Assembly (NCBI GenBank): GCA_019279435.1
Contig: JAAALK010000081.1
Location: forward strand, 57,837,318 to 57,901,317
Reading direction: 5' to 3'
Origin: Zizania palustris
Lineage: Eukaryota > Streptophyta > Magnoliopsida > Poales > Poaceae
DNA length: 64,000 nt
This document shows positions 57,223 to 64,000 of this stretch, piece by piece. The first letter of the stretch is position 1; every line of letters begins with the position of its first letter. The notes under the pieces are model-generated. The model saw nothing but the letters and a program-made list of their open reading frames with translations, was not told where the DNA came from and did not search any database. Both the position numbers and the translations under genes were made by a program.

Positions 57223-58686
57223 TTACCGTAGGTGAGTCTCGTGCTCTTTCTGGTCCTTGGAATAAATGAGGATGTCGTCTATAAAGACCACGATGAATTT
57301 GTCCAAATACTCCATAAACACCTTGTTCATCATGTTCATGAAGAATGCAGGGGCGTTGGTCAATCCAAAGGACATAACTGTACACTCATATAATCCATAA
57401 CGGGTGGTAAAAGCCGTCTTGGGTATATCCTCTTCTCGAATCCTTAACTGATGATAACCAGACCGTAGATCGATCTTTGAGAATACCGTAGCTCCCTTTA
57501 GTTGGTCAAAGAGATCATCAATCCGAGGCAACGGGTACTTGATCTTGATGGTCACTTCATTCAAAGCGCAGTAATCCACACACATACGCTTAGCCTTGTC
57601 TTCTTTCTTCTCAACAAAGATGACGGGGGCACCCCATGGTGATGTACTTGGTCTGATGTAGCCTTTCCTCTCGAGATCCTCCAACTGTCGCTTCATCTCA
57701 GCTAGCTCATTAGCGGCCATCCGGTATGGTCGCTTGTAAATAGGGGTAGTCCCGAGTACCAAATCAATCCTGAACTCGATGTCCCTCTTGGGTGGCATCC
57801 CTGGTAAATCCTCTGGGAATACGTCCGGGTATTCACTGACTACCGGTATTTCCTCCAAGGTAATCTGATGTAGTCTTGGTCTTCCGGTCTTCATGCTTGG
57901 CATCTGGAATGTGACAACAGTCCCTTCTTTACTGGTCACAGTCACTTTTCTCTGGGCACATTCTATTACTCCTTGGTGTTTATTTAACCAATCCATCCCT
58001 AGAATGAGATCCAAACCTCGACATTCTATTAGAATGGGGTCGGCCCAAAATATCGTGCCTTGGATATCTACCCATACCCTTGGACTAAAGGAATAGGCGA
58101 GGGTTTGCTTGCCCGTGGTAGCTATTAATACTGGTCTGGGTAGTTCACTTATGTCCAGGGCATTTCTTTCCTCAAAAGCAGTCAATATAAAGGAGTGTGT
58201 AGCTCCGGTGTCAAATAATACCACTGCAAGTGATGAATGTACCATAAACTTACCCATGACAATTTCCGGGGCGACCTGGGCTTCTTCGGCGGTGACGTGG
58301 TTGACTTTGGCGCGGACGGCGGGGTTTGATGCGACGCCTTGGGTATGCTTGGGATGAGGGCACTGGTGAGAATAGTGCCCCTCTTGGCGGCAGTTGAAAC
58401 ATACCACATGCTTGCCATGCCTGTCTCGCAAAACCTCCGTCTTCTTAGCCGGGGCGGCTGGGGCGGCTGGTGCGGTGGGAGCGGGGCGAGGTTGTCCGGC
58501 TCTGGTGTTGGCGGCAGGTGGTGCCGGATGATATACCGGGCGGGGGTGGTACTGTGGTGCTGGTGGAGGAGGGGTGAAACGGGGCCTCTGAGCCATGCCT
58601 TGATTCTGCTTGAAGGCGATCATCCTCTTTCTCTTCAGGTCGACCTTGTTCTGCTGGGTCTCCTGAATAATAACTTTGTTCACCAA
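57223..58686 (-). pseudogene. pol: Tekay 2 gag C-terminus, protease and RT
   Basis: There are 487 open codons: Pro-rich linker, intact zinc knuckle CFNCRQEGHYSHQC, protease DTGATHSF with LDLILGMDWL, and RT blocks GYIRPSTSPWGAPVIF, SKIDLRSGYHQLRI and VVFIDDILIYSK. Gag, protease and RT are in one frame, which shows the ancestral layout. It ends at a TAA (57223) where Tekay 1 has a Leu codon. Confidence 0.92.
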
Positions 58687-59433
58687 CTTTTGGAAGTTGG
58701 CAAAATCTCCGGAGATAAGCTATAGGAACAGCTCATCCTTCAGTCCCCGGAGGAACTTAGCCTGCCTGGCCGCATCTGTACGGACCTCCTCAGGTGCGTA
58801 CCTGGCCTGTCGGTTGCACTCATGCAAATATTCAGTTATGGACCTGCTCCCCTGCTGCAGGTCCCTAAACTCTTGTTGTTTTTGAGCTATAATGCCGTCG
58901 GGGATGTGAGCGGCACGGAAAGCAGCCGAGAACTCCGCCCAGGTATGGACGTGTCCCTCGGGCAAGGTCTCGTGCAGATTGTCCCACCACTCTGCGGCGG
59001 GACCCTAGAGCTGGTGGGTGGCGAAGGCCACCCTCTCCTGCTCAGTGCAGGTCAGGAGATCGAGCTTCTTCTCGATGGTCCTCAACCAATCCCCAGCCTC
59101 CATGGGGTTGGTGGTGCTCGAGAAGGTCGGTGGGCGGACTCGGAGGAACTCCGAGAGTGGGGAGGCGGGAGCGGGAGCTGGAGTGGCGGGTCGTGGCAGC
59201 TCGGGCTGTTGGTGGAGGCAGAAGAGATGAGCCTGCTGTTCTTGCATCTGCTGCTGTTGCTGCTGCATCTGGTTCAGAAGGGCTGAGACCAGCTGGTTTT
59301 GCGTGGCCATCATCTCGGCCAGAGTGGGGTGATTAGCAACCGGGGCTTGCCTTTGCCTAGTTGCTCCCCACTGAGGTAGGTTCCCATTATCTCCTCCGTT
59401 GTGAGGAACGTCAGAGCATTGGTTGTTCGACAT
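58687..59433 (-). pseudogene. gag: Tekay 2 gag N-terminus
   Basis: It probably starts at MSNNQC (59433). The Gln-rich helix LLNQMQQQQQQMQEQQ, NPMEAGDWLRTIEKKLDLL and RYAPEEVRTDAARQAKFLRG are retrotransposon gag motifs. In-frame TAGs are at 59005 (Gln codon in Tekay 1, ATHQLQG) and 58720. The frame is the same as the downstream protease and RT. Confidence 0.9.
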
Positions 59434-59621
59434 CCTGAGGTTTCCCAAAATAACAATATCTTTAAAGGGGGAACACTGCTAAACCTTTATTTAAAAAGGG
59501 TCTTTCTTGCGATCACATTTATTGTCTTTTATTTAGTTCTTCACTCATGCCTTATTTTAGACATGGGTGGTTATACAATCCAAAACAAAATAAAGGAAAC
59601 AATCAATCGTAAGTACTACGT

Positions 59622-60428
59622 CTATGGTAGCTCAGGGGATGGCTCGATCACGGGCTCGATGGCGACGGCCGGGGAGGTGGAATGGGAAGGTCCGGCGGGA
59701 GGTGCGCTGCGGGAAATCCTCTTGGGCCTCACGGTGGGGATTCGAAGGGATTTCCGCTTGCGAGGCGGAAGAGGTGCGATCTCCTCAATGTCCTTCTTCA
59801 GTTCTTCAATCTGCTGGCGGAGCTGTGGGTTGGTGGCGACGCGGTGTCGTAGAAGTTCATTCTGGCGCCGTAACTCCTCGGCCTCGGCAGCCAATCGGTG
59901 TCCCTGCTGGAGGCGGTGACGAAGATCTCCGTTCTCACGGTTCAGATCCTCAGAAGAGTGTCGGTAGAAGGCGATCGTATCGCGCTGTCCGTTGGCGTCC
60001 TGCAGTGCCTCATAGTGGAGCTCATCCATTGCCTTCAACAGGCGCACTATATGTCCAACCGAGGAGTGACGCTGGGAGAGGGTGCTGACGTAGTCACTGT
60101 GTGGGCTCCCTGGGGTATGAAGAGGCACGAAGCGATAGTCCGTGTCGTAGAGCTCACTGTCGTAGATCATCCGGAGCTCGGTGAGGGCCTAGAGGGCGGT
60201 GCGCTGGATGGCCACCAAGAAGGTAGGTCCTCCTCCTCGATAGGTGTGGGTCGTCTGTGGAGAAGGCTGGATGATGATGGTAACCTCGCAGTAGCTTTCT
60301 TCCTCGTCGGGGAAGACTCCATGGTACATCGGCTCATGTTCAAATCCGAGGAATCCAACTAGCATGCGCAGCTCGCGGACGAAACTAGCCTCGTCACGAA
60401 GAGTCCCGCTCATGGTATGGACCGGCAT
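59622..60428 (-). pseudogene. extra ORF upstream of gag in Tekay 2, about 268 codons
   Basis: The ATG at 60428 starts MPVHTMSGTLRDEASFVREL. One TAG at 60189-60191 lies where Tekay 1 has CAG (FQALMELR). The same frame then runs to 59622. Shared motifs with 23228-24007 are FVRELRM, GFLGF, PDE, GGPTF, LRMIYD, FVP..TPG and a PKRI end. The coiled coil is longer here (NGDLRHRLQQGHRLAAEAEE...LRQQIEELKKDI). The function is unknown. It is separated from gag by about 190 bases, as in Tekay 1. Confidence 0.85.
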
Positions 60429-60548
60429 CTACAAAAAGAGAGAGATTTTTGTGAAACCTTGGAAGATGAGAAGATAAACAGTTTTGTAAGAAAATATGGT
60501 TAATATAAGTCCTAAGGTCAGGTCTGTTTGGCTTCCTACAGTCAAGTC

Positions 60549-60561
60549 GGCTCTGATACCA
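60549..60561 (-). other. primer-binding site, Tekay 2
   Basis: The minus strand reads TGGTATCAGAGCC, three bases from the LTR-type terminus at 60565. Confidence 0.9.
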
Positions 60562-60564
60562 TCT

Positions 60565-60868
60565 TGTCGCACCCCGATTTAATAAATCAGGACTTTATTG
60601 AAATTCCATAGAAAATCAATAAAACAAGACGTTCATCATGAGACCACGTACAATACGAGAAATCATTCACGTTTCGTAGACCGCATTAATACAAAAGTGA
60701 ATAAAGGTGAAGAGAAACTAATAAAATCAAGGGTCCTAGATGAACGCCTCCTTCTAGTCTCGCCTTGACTGGGTCGCTACTCCAGACCTACATCCTCCTC
60801 GTATTAGACGGGCTCTGATGGTGTAAGTCAACGGGGTGAGTACAGGAGTACTCAGCAAGCCACCATCT
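60565..60868 (-). repeat. duplicated LTR end (about 300 bp) beside the PBS of Tekay 2
   Basis: 60565-60863 repeats the first 299 bases of the LTR that begins again at 60869. Both starts are preceded by ACCATCT, and the first copy breaks off at CAAGCCACC. In element orientation this is a second U5 end inserted between the LTR and the PBS. Confidence 0.9.
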
Positions 60869-63800
60869 TGTCGCGCCCCGGTTTAATAAATCAGGACTTT
60901 ATTGAAATTCCATAGAAAATCAATAAAACAAGACGTTCATCATGAGACCACGTACAATACGAGCAATCATTCACAGTTCGTAGACCACATTAATACAAAA
61001 GTGAATAAAGGTGAACAGAAACTAATAAAATCAAGAGTCCTAGATGAACGCCTCCTTCCAGTCTCGCCTTGACTGGGTCGCTACTCCAGACCTGCATCCT
61101 CCTCGTAGTAGACGGGCTCTGATGGTGTAAGTCAACGGGGTGAGTACATGAGTACTCAGCAAGCCACCGAATGCAAATATAACGCAAGGTAACAACTAGG
61201 GAGATAGTGGCTAGTTTTGCGGAAGCGAGTAATTTGTCAAGCAATTTAATGTGAACAATTTATTAGTACTGAAGCGTAAACATGTGTATGCATCATCATC
61301 TTCTAACTCGAGGGGTACAGTCAGCCCCACCTTGCTCAACAGTCCTTACATGCCATGAATAACTCAACCATTCAAACAATTGTAAACTAACTACGAGTAG
61401 TCACACAACCCGCCCTTGACCGTGGGCTCGGCTTTTCGAAAAGATTAAATTACTCTGATCAGAGATGTACCACTGTACCCACAAGGCACGCACTCATCAC
61501 CTACACCAAAGTGTAACGAGATGACCCATTTCACGGGAACTCATGCCAAAACCTTCCATATGGTCCTCCCCGACTCAATAGCACCCTCTTATAGGTTTCA
61601 TATGGTGTCCCGACGCGTCGGAGCCCCACCATACCCCCCCTTGAGCCTCGTCGGTACATGTCGCCCACAGGCTTGCCCCTTGCCCCTCCACTATGGTGCA
61701 TCGAGTCGGAGCATTCCATACTTCCAGTTAGGACTTACCCATTAGACTTGTGGTTGGTACGGAAGTGCTTTGCAACAGATCCCGCAGACCGGTCCTTATA
61801 GTGCCCTGGGTGCGACAAACCAATGCCTGAGCTTGCACCCAGAACCCACCATACTTATAACTTAGCCAACTCCAACAGAGTCCAGAGACGAGAATAACGG
61901 GGAATTTCATATACAGAATCCAGCTATCTATGACTCATTCTTTTTATCCTATAGCAGTTGTGCCGGTACATTGGGCACTAGCTAATAATTTTATAGTAGA
62001 GTGACAAGGAGTTAAGGCTCAATAAGCATGGCTTGGGTTTGCACACAAGGACGGGGATCTAATAAATATAAGCGTAAGGCCTGATTATTGGACTAATGCA
62101 ATATTAACCTATGAGTTATAGCGATAATTTATTAAAACATGGGCTCCAATATGATCAATTATTTCCACAGGGGTGGTCGATGACTTGCCTTGATCAGCAA
62201 ATGGGGATGGAGGAACCTCGGGGTAGAACTCCGTCTCCTCGACGAACTCGTAGTCTTCTCGATACAGAAAAATAAACAACATATTTCAATAAATCATCAC
62301 AAAACATAAGCAAACAAGTTTTATGGTTTAAATATGTGATTTGAGCTTTTATTGTACTGAGGTTATATTTAAGATCATTAAAAGTTACATTTTGGGTGTT
62401 TTTATTAATTTATTTCCTGAACTAATAATTTATCCCTAAGGGGTTTTTATTCAGTTAATTGCTAAGATTATTTTGTGCCAAAGTAGCATACTGTTTTTAT
62501 GGCATTAATGTGTAGAGAATAATGTACTGATTTTAACAAAATTTGAATGGTGAAATTTGGAGTTGAAATGAGCAAGTTATGAATTTTCAAAGTTTAAACT
62601 ATTTTCTGGATTTTTATTTAAACTGGAAATGGATTTTAGTCCACGGTGAACCAGGCTCACGGTGGACTGGCTACTGTGCGCGTGGACCGGTTGATCCAGA
62701 GCCGTCGGATCTGGATCTGGCGGTCAGGTGCGAGGCGGGAGGTTTAAGTGGAAATGAACGGCCAGGATTAAAACTGAGCGAACGGGTACGCGTGGACGCC
62801 TGAGATCGCTCGGGGGTTTTAAGTGGCGATCGACGGCCGAGTGGCCTCAATACCCCTTTGACCAGATCTGAGGATTTAATCCTAGCCCTCCGATTGCGAT
62901 CGTGCGGTCGCGGCGCGATCCGGCACGGCACGACGTAAGGGGGCATGTACCCCCCTTCGTCTCCGGTGATGGCGGCCTCGAGCGTGATAGCGACGGCGGT
63001 GGCGAGCGCCTAGGGACCTGGCTAACGGCAAAAATGGAACGAGGAGGGGAGGGCGGTCATGACCGTACCTTCGACGGCGAAGATGAAGGTCCGGAGGTGA
63101 CCGGCGGTGAGACTAGACGGTGAGGGGTCTTCGGGAGGTTGACGGCGACGGCGGTCCGACGGTCCTCACGGCCGTTGGAGGCGTGGCCGAGGACGGGCTG
63201 GCGACGACGGACCCGACGGTGGCGGTGGCTAGGGTGAAGGGGGCCGGGATCAACTGCGATCAGCGACTGGAGGTGGAGCAGGAGAGAAGAGCCAAAAGCC
63301 GAGAGGGAGCGCTCTGGAGTGCTTAGCTCGGGTTTAGGCGGTGTAGCTGAGGGCGGTGGCCGAAGGGGGTTTATATAGGGGGTTCGTCGGTGTCTAGATG
63401 GAAGGAATCCGAGGGGTTCCCATGAGCTCCGGCGAGGGCTTCCAAACTTCGGCCATGCTTCCATAATCGCGAAACCGCGTCGCTTACAGATGGAAAAGGG
63501 GCGGCGGCGCTTGGGGAAAGCGATCCGGGGAAATCCGAGCCAAAACGGTGGCCGACGGTGAGGGAATAAGAAGGGGATCATCGGGGAGAAGGAAGGGGGG
63601 ATCCCCTTCCTTGGAGAAGACGAACCTGACAGGTGGGTTCCACCTGTCAGTGGGTGGGCGGGAAAGAGAGCGCCGACAGGCGGGGCCGAGCGGTCAGCGG
63701 GCGAAGGCGGGCGCATGTGGCTGCCATGTGGGGCCGGGGCGAGCGCGGGCGGGAGAGAGAGGCGGGGGAACGCGCCAACAGGTGGGCCCCACAGGTCAGT

Positions 63801-64000
63801 GGCTGGCGGTTGGACTGGGCCGGGCTGAGGGTGATTTCAGGGTTGAGGCCCATTAAGGATTTTAAATGCTTTGCTGATTTAAAATAATTCCAGTAATTCA
63901 TATATTGGATTTAGGGTTGAATCACTGTTGATAAAAATTTGTAAAAATTCCTAAAATTATATTCTGGCCTCTAGTTTATCTCATAAAATTTTCAAGTCTA
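60869..64000 (-). repeat. Tekay 2, 5' LTR (partial, runs out of window)
   Basis: It aligns with 51688-54913 to the end of the window; about 130 bases are outside. It keeps the roughly 50 bases (about 62866-62920) missing from the left copy. TATA is at about 63370-63378 on the minus strand. Confidence 0.92.

Larger units (their letters stand above)
48847..64000 (+). mobile_element. Ty3/Gypsy element (second copy of the solo-LTR family), interrupted
   Basis: The LTR 48847-49979 (TGTTGATG...CACCAACA) is followed by about 190 bases of internal sequence, then a Retand-like element starts at 50166. The right half is beyond the window. The presence of internal sequence shows it was a full element or a partial one, unlike the solo LTR 19070-41012. 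Confidence 0.75.
50166..64000 (+). mobile_element. Tat/Retand-like Ty3/Gypsy element, interrupted by Tekay 2
   Basis: The 5' LTR (50166-50660), PBS and gag are present up to 51687, where Tekay 2 begins. The remainder is to the right of the window. The family is identified by a PBS starting TGGCACCGTCCGTGGGGA and a Tat-type gag. Confidence 0.85.
51688..64000 (-). mobile_element. Ty3/Gypsy chromovirus, Tekay type (Tekay 2), right end outside window
   Basis: The left end is TGTCGCGCCCCG at 51688, with the first target duplicate probably GCAAG (51683-51687). It is on the minus strand: the 3' LTR is at left, the 5' LTR at right, running out of the window about 130 bp before its end. The order is the same as Tekay 1, including the extra ORF before gag. 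It is a separate family: LTR sequence differs and proteins are diverged. Many in-frame stops and some frameshifts are present. A duplicated LTR segment follows the PBS. Confidence 0.93.

Overview
The window is a piece of a large, repeat-rich plant nuclear genome, almost certainly a grass. The signs are SIRE/Opie-like Sireviruses, CACTA elements with GCCGAGTG-type and CCGTCGGC-type subterminal repeats, CHG/CpG-type decay and GC-rich grass coding style. No intact ordinary host gene was found, and no rRNA, tRNA or CRISPR array. From about 5.1 kb to the right edge nearly all sequence is one nested stack of transposable elements, and most boundaries can be set to the base from terminal dinucleotides and target-site duplications (TSDs).

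Left flank (1-5085): a GC-rich hypothetical membrane ORF (574-1050, minus), a tandem duplication (about 956-bp unit, 1745-3616) whose two units each carry the promoter side and first part of an ANP32-like leucine-rich gene, AT-rich sequence, and a 47-codon minus-strand ORF (4930-5073).

Level 1 is a decayed autonomous CACTA element (5086 to at least 48846). It has subterminal repeats, a TNP2 transposase and a second ORF with a Ulp1-like (C48) domain. It is cut by four insertions. Level 2: a nearly complete Sirevirus (6392-17398, TSD ATATA); a Ty3/Gypsy solo LTR (19070-41012); a Sirevirus solo LTR (42493-47945); and a second copy of the Ty3/Gypsy family (48847 onward). Level 3: an old Sirevirus inside the first solo LTR (19086-39930); a non-autonomous CACTA inside the Sirevirus solo LTR (43222-46991, TSD AGC); and a Tat/Retand-like Gypsy element (50166 onward). 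Level 4: a Tekay-type chromovirus (19694-32106, TSD AGGAG); a 983-bp CACTA-type foldback element (38774-39756, TSD CAC); a Retand-like solo LTR (44468-44962, TSD CTGTG); and a second Tekay-type element (51688 past the right edge).

The most notable signals are: an extra ORF between the primer-binding site and gag, shared by the two divergent Tekay elements; a roughly 300-bp duplicated LTR segment next to the primer-binding site of the second Tekay element; a non-coding block shared between two Sireviruses upstream of the 3' LTR; and the ANP32 promoter-plus-exon duplication. Most retroelement ORFs carry in-frame stops or single-base frameshifts. None of the larger elements looks fully coding-competent, although several could have been mobilised in trans.
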